DNA of 64,000 nt from Ichthyophis bannanicus (taxonomy: Eukaryota > Chordata > Amphibia > Gymnophiona > Ichthyophiidae), in the NCBI GenBank assembly GCA_033557465.1, contig CM066040.1, positions 329,424,297 to 329,488,296 of the forward strand. Direction: 5' to 3'. Made by a program: the position numbers and the translations under genes. This document shows, one piece after another, positions 33,451 to 43,520 of the stretch; position 1 is the first letter of the stretch; each line of letters opens with the position of its first letter. The notes beneath the pieces are model-generated. The model was given only the letters and a program-made list of their open reading frames with translations. It did not search any database and was not told the DNA's origin.

Positions 33451-33559
33451 GCAACTTGCCCACTGCCCATCTGACTACCTTGCGAGGAGTGCTCTGAATG
33501 GGCTGAATCTGTCGGATCCCTGCTGCAACCTTCAGCTGCGCTGGGACCCTTTTCCCCTC

Positions 33560-33658
33560 ATTCCCATATGTGAGACTGATTTCCTTCTTGTTCCTCGAGA
33601 TACTGTATTCTCATCTGTAACAGGTCATCTCCGGGAACAGCAGGAATCAGTCTTCACA
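33560..33658 (+). repeat. Internal complementary region of D1
   Basis: CCCATATGTGAGACTGATTT through GTTCCTCGAG, then TCATCTGTAACAGG and GGGAACAGCAGGAATCAGTC. The layout is the same as the D2 ICR. Confidence 0.75.
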
Positions 33659-33723
33659 ACCCGCCTAACCTCCCCTTCAAGTTGCCCCTTTTTACTTTTT
33701 TCAATTTTCTCTGCTATTCACCT

Positions 33724-33900
33724 GACTGAGGAGACCAGGAGAGAAGGCAAACACGGATGCGTGGAGTAACGTTTCCAAAAGCATTCCTATTGGATGCTGG
33801 CGAGTGTTCCTGCGCCGGGCTGCATTGATGCTGACCCCACCCATATGTGAAGACTGGTTGTTGCTGTTCCCAGAGATCATCTGTTACAAGTAACTATGCT
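33724..33900 (+). repeat. Right inverted terminal repeat of D1
   Basis: The complement of 12300-12470. D1-specific words (GCATTGATGCTGA, GGATGCTGGCGAGTGTTCC) pair with the left terminus and differ from D2 and D3, linking this end to 12296. Confidence 0.82.
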
Positions 33901-34021
33901 TTCTTGTTAAACTTGTTTAACCTGTTATTAACTACATTCCATGTAAAGTTACATACATTCTTGTTCACCTCTGTGACTGGTATATACAGTGGTATAGAAA
34001 TGTTGCTAAATAAATATAATA
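33901..34021 (+). mobile_element. LINE C1, 3' tail
   Basis: Non-coding L2-like tail ending GGTATAGAAATGTTGCTAAA and TAAATATAATAG. It lies just outside the right end of D1 and just inside the right MITE end, so it is the natural 3' end of the LINE whose body stops at 12295. Confidence 0.6.
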
Positions 34022-34121
34022 GAGGCAGGGCATGCAGATCTATCGCATGCATATTCATTGTGGCTATCCTGAAAACCTGAGTGGCTTGGTGTGTCCTGAG
34101 GACTGGGTTGAGAACCACTGC
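34022..34121 (+). mobile_element. Right part of the split hAT-type MITE
   Basis: GCATATTCATTGTGGCTATC and GTGTCCTGAGGACTGGGTTG lead to the terminal GGTTGAGAACCACTG at 34107-34121, the inverted partner of the end at 9154. No coding capacity; a non-autonomous DNA transposon. Confidence 0.6.
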
Positions 34122-34243
34122 CTTAAAGGAAAGGAGGGCAGAGGAGATATGATACAGACCTTTAAATACCTGTTATATGTGAACAAACAAACCTTTTTTG
34201 AAAGGTGTGGCAGCTATAAAACTAAAAGATATAAAATAAAGCT
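34122..34243 (+). mobile_element. LINE B1, segment 3
   Basis: GGGCAGAGGAGATATGATAC and AGACCTTTAAATACCTG match B2 at 30405-30440 (GGACAGGGGAGATATGATTC). It resumes the B reading lost near 9072. Its last 11 bases are the RTE target duplication. Confidence 0.8.
34233..34243. repeat. Target-site duplication of RTE element E (left copy)
   Basis: AAAATAAAGCT here and at 37568-37578, exactly flanking E; LINE B1 continues past the second copy. Confidence 0.8.
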
Positions 34244-37200
34244 GTTTTTGTTGTTAAGTGCCGTCGAGTCAGAGTCGACTCATGTGGACCCTCTGGATAG
34301 CTATCCTAAATTGTGTTCGGTCTTCAGTCAGGCTGCTCATTGTTGACAGACTGGTACCCATAGCTGCAGTTATTGTATCGATCCACCTCATTGCTGGCCT
34401 TCCTCTTTTGCGTTGACTTTCTATCTTGCCAAGCATGATGTCTTTCTCTAATGATCTCTCTCTCCGCATGATGTGTCCAAAGTATGAAAGTCGAAGTCTT
34501 GTCATCTGAGCTTCTAAAGAAAGCTTAGGTTTGATCTCCTCTAGTACCGACTGGTTTGTTCTTCGGGCAGTCCATGGTATACACAGTATTCGCCGCCAGC
34601 ACCATAATTCAAAGGCATCAATTTTCTTCCTGTCTATCTTTTTCACTGTCCAGCTTTCACATCCATATGATGTTATTGAAAATACCATGGCTTGAACAAG
34701 TCAAATCTTTGTATGGAGAGAGACATCTCTGCTCTTGAGAATCTTATCTAGGTCTTTCATAGCCATTCTGCCAAAGCAATGCGTCGTCTGATTTCTTGAC
34801 TGCTTGTTGCTTCTTTATTGATAGTTGATCCAAGTAGGTTAAAGTTGTTCACGATTTCAATTTCTTCTCCTTCAACAATGAACCTGTTGATTATGCCAGT
34901 TGTCATGATCTTTGTCTTCTTTACATTAAGGTGCAGGCCCATTTTGAGACTATATTCTTTGACTGTGAGAAGCAAATGTTTCAGATCATCTTCACCTTCA
35001 GCCAGTAATGTGGTATCATCAGCATAGCGAAGGTTGTTGATGAGTCTTCCACCAATCTTCACACCTCTGTTGTCTTCATACAATCCTGCTTCTCTGATGA
35101 TTTGTTCTGCATATAAATTAAACAGGTAGGGGGAAAGTATGCAGCCTTGTCTTACACCTTTGCTTATTTTAAACCATTCTGTTTCTCCTTGTTCCGTTTG
35201 AACTGTTGCTTCTTGATCAATGTACAGATTGTGCAAGAGTACGATCAGGTGTTCTGGTATACCCATGCTTCTTAATGTGGCCCAGAGTTTCTCATGGTTT
35301 ACACAGTCAAAAGCTTTGCTATAGTCGATAAAGCACAAATAGATATCCTTTTGGTATTCTTTAGTCTTTTCAAGGATCCATCTAACATCCGTAATGATGT
35401 CTCTCGTTCCTCGCCCTTTCCTGAACCCTGCTTGCACTTCAGGTAGTTCTTGTTCCAGGTATGGTTGTAGTCTCTTTTGAATAATCTTCAGTAGAATCTT
35501 GCTGGCATGTGGGATCAGAGCGATTGTGCGATAATTTCCACATTCAGTTGGATCACCTTTCTTTAGTATTGGTATAAACACAGATCTTTTCCAGTCAGTT
35601 GGCCATGATGTTGTCTTCCATATTTCTTGGCAGAGCTTTGTAAGTACGGTAACAGCTGCATCAGATTGCTGTAATACTTCAATGGGAATACTATCAATGC
35701 CTTGTGCTTTGTTCTTTGATAAGGCTTTTAATGCTGCTTCAACTTCTTCTTTCATCACCAATGGTTTCCGATCATAAGGTACAGGTTGAAACGGCTGTTG
35801 GTCCACTTCATCTTTATCATATAAAAACTCTGTATATTCCTTCCATCTTTTCTTGATCTTCTCAGCATCATTCAACATAGAACCTTGAGCATCTTGTAAC
35901 ATTCCAATTTGAGGCTGGAACTTTTTCCTTAACTCTCGTAGCTTTAGGAAAGCCGATCTTGTTCTTCCTCTAATAGTTTCTGCTTTTATTTCCTTGCATG
36001 CGTCATTGTAGTACTTTTCCTTGTCCTGTCTTGCTGCACGTTGGAAATCTCTGTTGAGTTCTGTGATTGTCTCTCTTTCTCCTCTGGCTTTAGCTTCTCT
36101 GCGTTTCTGGGCAATTTTCAGAGTTTCTTCCGTCATCCATTTTGGCCGTTTTTTCTTTTTCACCTTTTGTAGAGACTTCTCGCTTTCTTCCAACACAACC
36201 TTCTTGATGTCATTCCATAACTATTCTGGAGCTCTATCATTTGTATCTAAAGCAGCAAATCGATTTTGCAGGCAGTCTTTAAATTCCAGTGGTATATTCT
36301 CAAGGTCATATTTTGCTGCACTGATGAGTGGTTTGCTCTTTTTCAACTTTAGCTTGAGTTTGCATACTAGTAGTTGATGATCTGTACCACAGTCAGCTCC
36401 AGGTTTTGTCTTTGTTGATGTTATAGAGCTTTTCCATCGTTGACTTCCACAGATGTAGTCAATTTGATTTTTATACAATCCATTGGGTGACGTCCATGTA
36501 TACAGTCACCGCTTGTGTTGCTGGAAGAAGGTGTTTGAGATGAATAGATCGTTGGTCTTGCAGAATTCTATCAGTCTTTCTCCAGCTTCATTTCTGTTGC
36601 CAAGTCCATATTTTCCAACTACTTTGTCTTCTTCTTTGTTGCCAACTTTTGCGTTCCAGTCACCCATGACTATCAGGATATCCTGTTTGAATGTTCTGTC
36701 AATTTCAGCTTGTACTTGTTCATAGAACTCTTCAATTTCATTCTCTTCTGCAGCTGTTGTTGGGGCATATACTTGAATTATAGTTGTGTTGATAGGCATT
36801 CCTCGTAGATGAATAGAGATTAAACGTTCGCTGACTGCATTGTATTTCATTACAGTTCTTGCAAGTTTCTTCTTTATTATAAATGCAACACCATTTCTTC
36901 TTTGTCTTTCATTTCCAGCATAGTAGACCATGTGATCATCTGATGCAAAGTGCCCGATGCCAGTCCATTTCAGTTCGCTGACACCCAACAGATCAAGTTG
37001 TACACGTTCCATTTCATTCTTGACCACCTCCAACTTCCCTTGGTTCATGCTTCGTACGTGCCATGTTCCAGTGTGTAAGACATCTTTACAGCTTCTGACT
37101 CTCATTTCATGCGCAGCTACATCAGCAGTCAGACGTCCCGAGGGCTTTGATCCAACCACATCATAAATGCTGGCTTTACTCTGAAAGGTCTTCAGCTCTT

Positions 37201-37567
37201 CCCCAGTAGCTAGTTGAGTGCCTTCCGACCTGGGGGTCTCATCTTCCAGCACTACAGCACAATTAATTTTGTTGTAACTATCCATTGGGTTTTCATGGCA
37301 AGATACAGAAGTAGATTTCCGGGCCTTTCTTCTGCACAGTTTAAGTTTGGTGTTGTTGCCGTTGTCACAGAAATGTGATCCTTCGCCGTCAACACTATCC
37401 CATTCTGCTGCTGCCCAGATGGGTGGTTTGTCTTGGTCTGGCACCTCAGCTGAGACCTGTCCATCTTGGGAGACCCTGCCAGTAGTTAAACTACAGATAG
37501 TTTAGCTCTCAGCATCACTGATGCACACAAGCCCTCACAGCACGACAAGCTGCAAACCAAGTGAGGA
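34244..37567 (-). mobile_element. RTE/BovB-like LINE E
   Basis: About 3.3 kb, minus strand, flanked by AAAATAAAGCT (34233-34243 and 37568-37578). The 3' end reads, on the minus strand, GAGTCGACTCTGACTCGACG followed by GCACTTAACAACAAAAACA, the tail type of RTE/BovB LINEs. One long ORF with APE and RT lies between. Two nonsense codons and a frameshift inactivate it. Confidence 0.9.
34266..37444 (-). pseudogene. RTE/BovB endonuclease-reverse transcriptase, lightly damaged
   Basis: Reading from 37444 downward: APE with TGTWHVRSMNQGK, LLGVSELKWTGIG, YYAGNERQRRNGVAF, VYAPTTAAEE and IVMGDWNAKVG. A stop follows at 36506-36508 (Arg codon to TGA), then same-frame NQIDYICGSQRWKSS and GTDHQLLVCK with the DH pair. 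A second stop at 36221-36223 comes before the RT (36196-34757): KAQGIDSIPIEVLQQ, GDPTECGNYRTIALIP, GFRKGRGTRDIITD, LCFIDYSKAFDCVNHEKL, GVRQGCILSPYLFNLYAE and NLRYADDTTLLAE. A frameshift near 34780 leads to the C-terminal domain (34688-34269) with YGCESWTVKK, ELWCWRRIL and GRPAMRWIDTI. Roughly 1,060 codons in total; active-site residues are all present. Confidence 0.92.
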
Positions 37568-38195
37568 AAAATAAAGCTACAATTTATTTATTTAGCTGTA
37601 TTTATATCCCGCTTTTCACCGGGTCAAAGCGGTCAATTGGGGGATACATTTAACACGAGGGGATATGAGACACACACACTAATACATACAGGGAACATGG
37701 GCAATGGAGGGTTAAGTGGCTTGCCCAAGACCACAAGGAGTGCCTATAGGACTAGAAATCCCAGTCCCTCTGGCCTGAGATTGCTGTCCCCAGGTGGGAC
37801 TTGAACCCCCGGCCCTCCGGCCTGAAGTACCTTGTCCTAACCACTAGACCACTCCTCCCACTACAAGGAGCTACAAGGAGGTAAACTTAAAAGCAACATC
37901 AGAAAAGTACTTTTTCTTGGAAAGGGTAGTGAAGTCCTGGAATGCCCTCCCAGTGGAGGTGGTGGGGATAAAAACTGTGACTGAATTCCAAAGGACATGA
38001 GATAAACACAGAGGATCTATAGACAGCAAGAGAAGCAGGCCTGCTTGAAGCAAAAACTTAAATGACTTTTACACTTCAAAAAAGGCAGAGCTGGAAGTAA
38101 CCTGTATAGAGTGGCAGTTAAACCCTAAAGTAAAAGCACCTAACTGGGCAGATTTGATGGACCTTATCCGCCATAATTTAATATGTTGCTATGTT
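37568..38195 (+). mobile_element. LINE B1, segment 4 (3' end)
   Basis: After a SINE insertion it reads GAATGCCCTCCCAGTGGAGG and CTGAATTCCAAAGGACATG, matching B2 30555-30620, and ends GGGCAGATTTGATGGACC and AATATGTTGCTATG, the B-family tail. This is the 3' end of the element that begins at 699. Confidence 0.8.
37583..37869 (-). mobile_element. tRNA-derived SINE, antisense copy
   Basis: Read on the minus strand: TGGTCTAGTGGTTAG (box A, about 37841-37851), GGCCGGGGGTTCAAGTCC with box B GGTTCAAGTCC (37797-37807), a body shared with 31441-31735, and a T-rich/AT tail at the left (TTTATTTATTTAG). Flanking GCTACAA at 37576-37582 and 37870-37876 is a plausible 7-bp target duplication. Not a functional tRNA: no clover-leaf acceptor or anticodon arms are evident. 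Confidence 0.85.
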
Positions 38196-38640
38196 CTGCT
38201 GTACTTAAGGAGATCCAGCTCTGCATAGGTATCTCAAGGCTCATAATGTTGATGCCATGACTGTGTTGGGTACCCATCTAACATCAGCTTCTATTGAGAA
38301 GAATTACAAGGCTGAGACTTGAACTTCTCGCCACATATGGTCTTTCCTTTATTGTTTAAACAGATTCCTTATATGACAGTAGGTTTAGTCAGTCTTCCCT
38401 TTAGGATTTCTTTGACTAATATAATTCAGCTCCTTCCCCCATTGTACCTCTTTTTATTATTTCTGGTTGCATTCTTAAAATGAAGAGAAGAAAGCTTGAA
38501 TGGGGCTTATCCTCCGCCAGAAATGTGCTGTCTGTCCTGATGGTGGTTTGTTTTGTTTCCTGTTTTATTGGGAGGCATCCTTTAGCTAAGGTTCCACTTG
38601 AGTGGCTCATTCATCCTGCTTGTCTATGAAAACAACTGTG
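38196..38640. other. No gene recognised
   Basis: No long frame with known motifs. It may be the body of the DIRS-like remnant that ends at 38945, but I see no recombinase boxes. Confidence 0.4.
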
Positions 38641-38945
38641 TTTCTTATCTGTAACAAATATTCTGTGTGGACAGCAGAACAATTAGCAACACATCCTTGT
38701 TGGCATCCATTTTGGAGTTGGTTCTCATTTATTTGTTGTTAAATACTTATACCTCCCTAATTACCTAAGTCATTAAGGTGATTTACTGAGTTGAAACCAG
38801 TTTAAAAGATAAAATACCTGCAGGGTAAGAAATTCTAGGTAGTTTAAGTGAAGTATGTGCTTTTTTACAGTTATGAAAGACCCATGTTCCTACCATCCCT
38901 GTTGGATGATATCACCCACTTGTGTCGCTGATTATTCTGCTGTCC
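38641..38945 (+). mobile_element. Possible right end of another DIRS-like family
   Basis: TTCTTATCTGTAACAAAT followed by GGACAGCAGAACAATTAGCA (38678-38697) is partly inverted at 38912-38940 (TCGCTGATTATTCTGCTGTC). Spacing of about 240 bp between the inverted words, the CTGTAAC word and the CACCCACTTGTG word all mimic the ICR-to-right-end layout of D1 and D2. Sequence identity to those is low, so a different family is implied. Confidence 0.4.
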
Positions 38946-39615
38946 TAACCTCCCCCCCATTGTTAATAATTTTTTAGTTTTGTGGAATGTGGGTTGTGTG
39001 CAAAAGAGATCATAAAGTACAGCAGGCAAGAACTTTTAAACTAATCACATCACATGGGGGGAGCCACCCAAAGATTTTATTTTTTCAAATTGCCTTTTTT
39101 CACCAAATATCCTTTTTTGAGATATGTTCTTCCCCTGGGAACATTTTATTTTAGTTATTTATGAATATTTATTACCCACCGATCCAAGAAAATGTTCCCT
39201 CAGTGGGATACAATTTATATATACAATCATATAAAAAATACAAACCTGATGTAGCATAAACATATAACACCCCAACCTCATCTCCTACCCGCTAAAATCA
39301 CTTCAACTCCAGCCTATCATTCTGAAAACTCCTTTTTTTTTCTTTTTTTTTTTTAGAAACACCATTGAATCTTTCTCCAAATGCACCTCTAATGGAAGAC
39401 TGTTTCAAAGAGCTGGCTCTGCTCCAGAAAATGCCCTTAGCATAGTTGAAGCCAATCATGCAATTTTACAAGAAAAAACTATTGTCAGTTTTTTTTCTTC
39501 TGAACACAAAGCATGAGCCAGGACATAGACACTTATCAACCCTTGTAAATAGACTGAGGCTAAGCCATGAACAACCTGAAACATCAAAATAATAATTTTA
39601 AAGTGTACTCATCTA
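38946..39615. other. A/T-rich repeat-like sequence, no gene
   Basis: Contains T-rich runs (near 39330-39350) and stretches such as GACTGTTTCAAAGAGCTGG that look like an old interspersed repeat, interrupted by CR1 A4 at 39616 and possibly continuing after it. Class not determined. Confidence 0.35.
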
Positions 39616-39915
39616 GAGATAAGAACATAAGAAATGCCATATTGGGTCAGATCAATATCCATCAAGCCCAGTATCCTGTTTCCAATCCAGGTCACAGGTA
39701 CCTGGCAGGTTCTCAAAAAGGTTCCACAATGCTTGTCCTGGGGTAAGCAGTGGATTTCCCAGGTCCTCTTTAATAATGGTTTATGGACCTTTCCTCCAGG
39801 AACTTGTCCAAACCTTTTTTTAAACCCAGCCACACTAAAAGCTTTTACTACATCCTCTGGTGGCTCTTCTCTGTACCTTTTCTAATTCTGCTGTTCCCTT
39901 TTTAAGATATGACTA
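39616..39915 (-). mobile_element. CR1 family A copy A4, short 3' fragment
   Basis: Starts AGATAAGAACATAAGAAATG, the antisense A-family tail, then CATCAAGCCCAGTATCCTG and ATGGACCTTTCCTCCAGG, and jumps by an internal deletion near 39858 to TGGCTCTTCTCTGTACC. Short and divergent. Confidence 0.8.
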
Positions 39916-40830
39916 CCAAATGGGCAACTAATGGAGATCCTGCAAATGCTAAATAATGTGCTCATAATAAGGACCGCTATAAACAACTCACACTGCCAGA
40001 TTCTGCACTAGTTGCCACACTCTAATTGAACTCTCAGGCAAACCAAATAAATTGAATTATAATAATCCAGACCCAGTAATACTAAAGATCACATTATCTC
40101 ATGGTTTGAAAATTAGACCTTCCCAAAGAATTTTGTAATTTCCACCTTTAACACAATTTAGAGAGTACGGCCTCAGTGACTGACGGTATCTGTGATCCAT
40201 CAATAAGAACATATCAAACACCACTTCCATCTCTTCTATCTTAATTCTCCAGTTAACGTCCAGTAGTAATTTTGGGCAGATTAATCCGTTTTTTGACCTA
40301 TAAAAATTCTGTGGAAGGATTTGGAGAATGGCATTTTTTATCTTTATACATTTTCTTATTGTTGTGCTTTCGGGGTTGCTCCCTTTTATTAGTTATTTCT
40401 TTTACTTCCTGGGCCACAAACCAGGAAATTTCCAAGGAAACACTGCTTCAAGCGACCTTCTCAATCTTTGTGTATCATAAATTGATGAAGTTTAACCAAT
40501 AGCCATTGATATATTTGCTAGTCCAACCTTTTGATTGTAAGTGAGCTAAATATCTTCTGGTTGGCTGTCAAATTAAATTTTTGAGCCTGTCTTGCTACTT
40601 TTGTTTCTTGAATATTCACAGTTCTCAGATTAAATTAAGTGATTATTTTTTTCAGCTGCTTGGATGAAAGTCAATTGTTTCAGAAAGGCTACCTCTCTTC
40701 CACGCCCCACCATCCATTCATCCCTCCCCTTGGAACCTGCCCTACATCCTGCCCTTTCTCTCTCAACCTCCCATATCACTAGTCATACCTAGTACCTTGG
40801 ATTTGTCTCTTAGCTTAGCTCAGCAGCCAT
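39916..40830. other. A/T-rich sequence without recognised genes
   Basis: No motif-bearing frame; the short frame at 40272-40502 is hydrophobic low-complexity and has no support. Probably old repeat and unique sequence. Confidence 0.35.
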
Positions 40831-40832
40831 CC

Positions 40833-41127
40833 TGTATATAGCGCAGTTTTGTTTTTTGTATATAGTTATATTGCAATAATCCCCATATGTCTACATTGTA
40901 TAGAACTTCATTGCAATATCCCCATGTATGACTCCCCTTCCCTTGCTTAATGTTCCACCGTTGTTATAATGTAAGACGTACCTAACAACCTCTCTATGTT
41001 TAGCGCAGTTTATATTTGTATATAGTTATATTGCAATAACCCTATATGTCTACAATGTATAGAGCTTCTTTGCTATATTCCCCTGCATGCCCTCCCATCC
41101 TTGTTTAATGTAACACCTTTGTTTTAT
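40833..41127 (+). repeat. Two-copy tandem repeat, period about 158 bp (LINE 3'UTR)
   Basis: TATAGCGCAGTTTTG ... TATAGTTATATTGCAATAA ... ACATTGTATAGA at 40837-40905 recurs as TTTAGCGCAGTTTAT ... TATAGTTATATTGCAATAA at 41001-41065. CR1 A5 follows and then a LINE tail at 42217, so these probably belong to one L2-like 3'UTR. Confidence 0.6.
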
Positions 41128-42216
41128 AAGAACATAAGAACATAAGACATGCCATACTGGGTCAGACCGAGGTCCATCAAGCCCAGTATCCTGTTTCCAA
41201 CAGTGGCCAATCTAGGTCATACGTACCTAGCAGTTTCCCCAAAAGACACAAGTTCCACAATGCTTGTACTGGGTCAAGCATTGATATTCTGGGTCCCTTT
41301 TTAATAGTGGTTTATGGACCTTTCCTCCAGGAACTTGTCCAAACCTTTTTTAAACCCAGCTATACTAACAGCCCTTACCACATCCTCCGGTAACAGATTC
41401 CAGAGTTTGATTACACGTTGAGTGAAAAAATATTTTCTCTTATTTGTCTTAAATAGTTTACCCTGTAGCTTCATTACATGTCCCCTAGTCTTTCTATATT
41501 CTGCTAGCGTAAACAATTGATCCACGTTTATCTGTTCCACTCCATTCATTAATTTATAGACCTCTATCATATCTTCCTTCAGCCGTCTCTTTTCCAGGCT
41601 AAAGAGCCCTAACCTTTTTAGCCTCTCTTCATAGGAGTAGCCTTCCATCCCCTTCACCAATTTGGTGGCTCTTCTCTGTACTTTTTCTAATAACGCTATG
41701 TCCTTTTTAAGATACGGTGACCAGAATTGCACACAGTATTCAAGGTGCGGTCGTACCATGGAGCGATACAGAGGCATTATAATATCCTTTGTTTTATTCT
41801 CCATCCCTTTCCTTATGATACCTAGCATTCTGTTTGCTTTCTTGGCCGCCGCTGCACACTGGGTGGAGGGTTTTAACATGTTATCCACGATGACTCCTAA
41901 ATCTTTTTCCTGGGTGGTGGCTTCTAATGTGGAGCCTTGCATCGAGTAACTATAGTGTGGGTTGTTCTTTCCTAGGTGCATGACTTTGCACTTGTCCACA
42001 GTAAATTTCATTTGCCATTTGGATGCCCAGTCTTCCAATTTATCCAGGTCCTCCTGCAGTTTTCCACTTTCCTCTTGGGTTTTAACAGCTTTAAACAGTT
42101 TTGTGTCATCTGCAAATTTGATAACCTCACTCGTTATTCCCTTTTCCAGGTCATTTATGAATATGTCAAAAAGCAGCGGACCCAGTACAGATCCCTGGGG
42201 TACTCCACTATACTAT
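41128..42216 (-). mobile_element. CR1 family A copy A5, 5'-truncated
   Basis: Starts TAAGAACATAAGAACATAAG (antisense octamer tail) and ends GGGGTACTCCACTA inside the RT. The frame 42038-41301 is open; upstream RT to 42216 includes the antisense of FADDTKLF near 42105. Confidence 0.9.
41301..42216 (-). pseudogene. CR1 RT C-terminal part (A5)
   Basis: The frame from 42038 to 41301 gives [57 protein letters not shown], and ends RSINHY like A3. Upstream, antisense of [10 protein letters not shown] and FADDTKLF is readable (42100-42210), with a stop or shift near 42040. It is 5'-truncated, so the endonuclease and most of the RT are missing. Close to A3 and A6 in sequence. Confidence 0.85.
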
Positions 42217-42296
42217 ATCTTTTACTGTAAACCTCTTTGATTTAAGGATAAAATGGTATAGAAATCCTTTTAAATAAATACAAATAAATAAATGAA
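42217..42296 (+). repeat. L2-like LINE 3' tail
   Basis: TACTGTAAACCTCTTTGATT, GGTATAGAAATCCTTTTAAA and (TAAATA)n. It is like the tail of C1 (33960-34021) and of the SINEs, and probably the end of the LINE UTR interrupted by A5. Confidence 0.6.
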
Positions 42297-43245
42297 AGTG
42301 ACCCTTAAATCTACAACCCCTCCCCGCATTTCAATAATTTGCATTAGTTTTTCATAGTTCCAGTTTTCTTTCTGTTCTTCAACCACCTTGATTTCAGTTC
42401 ACTCTGTTCTATTTTACTTGACTTAGGGAAACTCCTAACACAGACTTTTTGCAATCTTGGTTTTGATTGAATTGTTGGTTATGTGCGTACATACTTTCAA
42501 ATTGTCATGAATACATCCTGAGGGTCCCTCCCCCTTTTTTTTGTTCTGTAATGGACCTGTCAGCAGGCAGTTGAACCATGAATCTATCCAGATGCCTGAA
42601 TTAAACTTTCTTGAATGCACAATATAAACATTATTTGTGTTGTTCATATATGGAAATATAATCACTTTGAACCAGATGCTTGTTGGTTCTTATCTTTTTG
42701 AAGAACTAATTATTCTTCTCGCCTGTAGTACTGCATTACCGCTTTCAAAATTGCTTCCATCTCTAAATTACTGTAATTAAAGCCATAACTTTAATATCTA
42801 GTTAACATCTCCATGCAGCTGGTGCTTTCACTAGCATGCATATTCCAGATTTTCTACACTTTACATCATTGTGAATAGAAATGTCTTAAATATCTGTTTC
42901 CCTCCTTAAAATTTGTTTCTAATGAAAATGATTTTTTGTAGTATAGTAGAACGTCTTTGAGATGAAACATCTTTGTTTACAGTAATAAAGAATAATGCAG
43001 ACACTTATGTGTGATATTAGTGATGCATTATATTGGAATTGTATTAACAAGAATGAAAATGATGGCTTCATTTGCATTGTAAGCATTTGTAAGTAACATT
43101 TGTCATTGTGGCGTATTACTAGCATATTGAGCTAGTATGGGTCTTTCCCAATCACAGATCTTGATATTTATTTTCTCTCTTCATTTATTTAAAAACAGCA
43201 TCTCTAATGGCCTGTTCCGTGTTGCGTGCTGAGTTCTGTGTTAAG
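42297..43245. other. Nothing recognised (A/T-rich)
   Basis: About 950 bases with no motif-bearing frame and no repeat shared with the rest of the window. This is the best candidate for unique host sequence here, but I see no exon or splice evidence. Confidence 0.4.
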
Positions 43246-43520
43246 TTTGAATAACTTGTGCTTTTGGCAGGACCGGCTCAGATGAAGAGGCGGGCCCCAT
43301 GACCTGGCCGCAGGCAGGGGGAGGGCCAAGGAAGGGCAGCCAGGTAGGCAGGAAGTGGGGGTGGAGGCAGGTGCTGGGATAAAAAGATGAGGTGAAGGCC
43401 GCCACTTCCTTTTTCTCCAGCAGACGACATGGCTCAGAATCGGACTTGGGTCTGCTCAGCGCTTCCTCCGGCTTCAAAAATGAAAAAGAAAAAACAAAGA
43501 AGGAATGGCACAGAAAGAAA

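Noticed and set aside
37797..37862. tRNA gene on the minus strand
   Set aside because: Both pol III boxes are present but no acceptor or anticodon stem; repeat copies show it is a SINE head.
40833..41127. CRISPR-like or satellite array
   Set aside because: Only two imperfect copies, no short spacers, and the setting is a LINE UTR in a vertebrate-type genome.
42297..43245. Host gene exon
   Set aside because: No conserved frame, splice pattern or recognisable protein; short frames such as 42435-42665 and 42919-43125 have no support.
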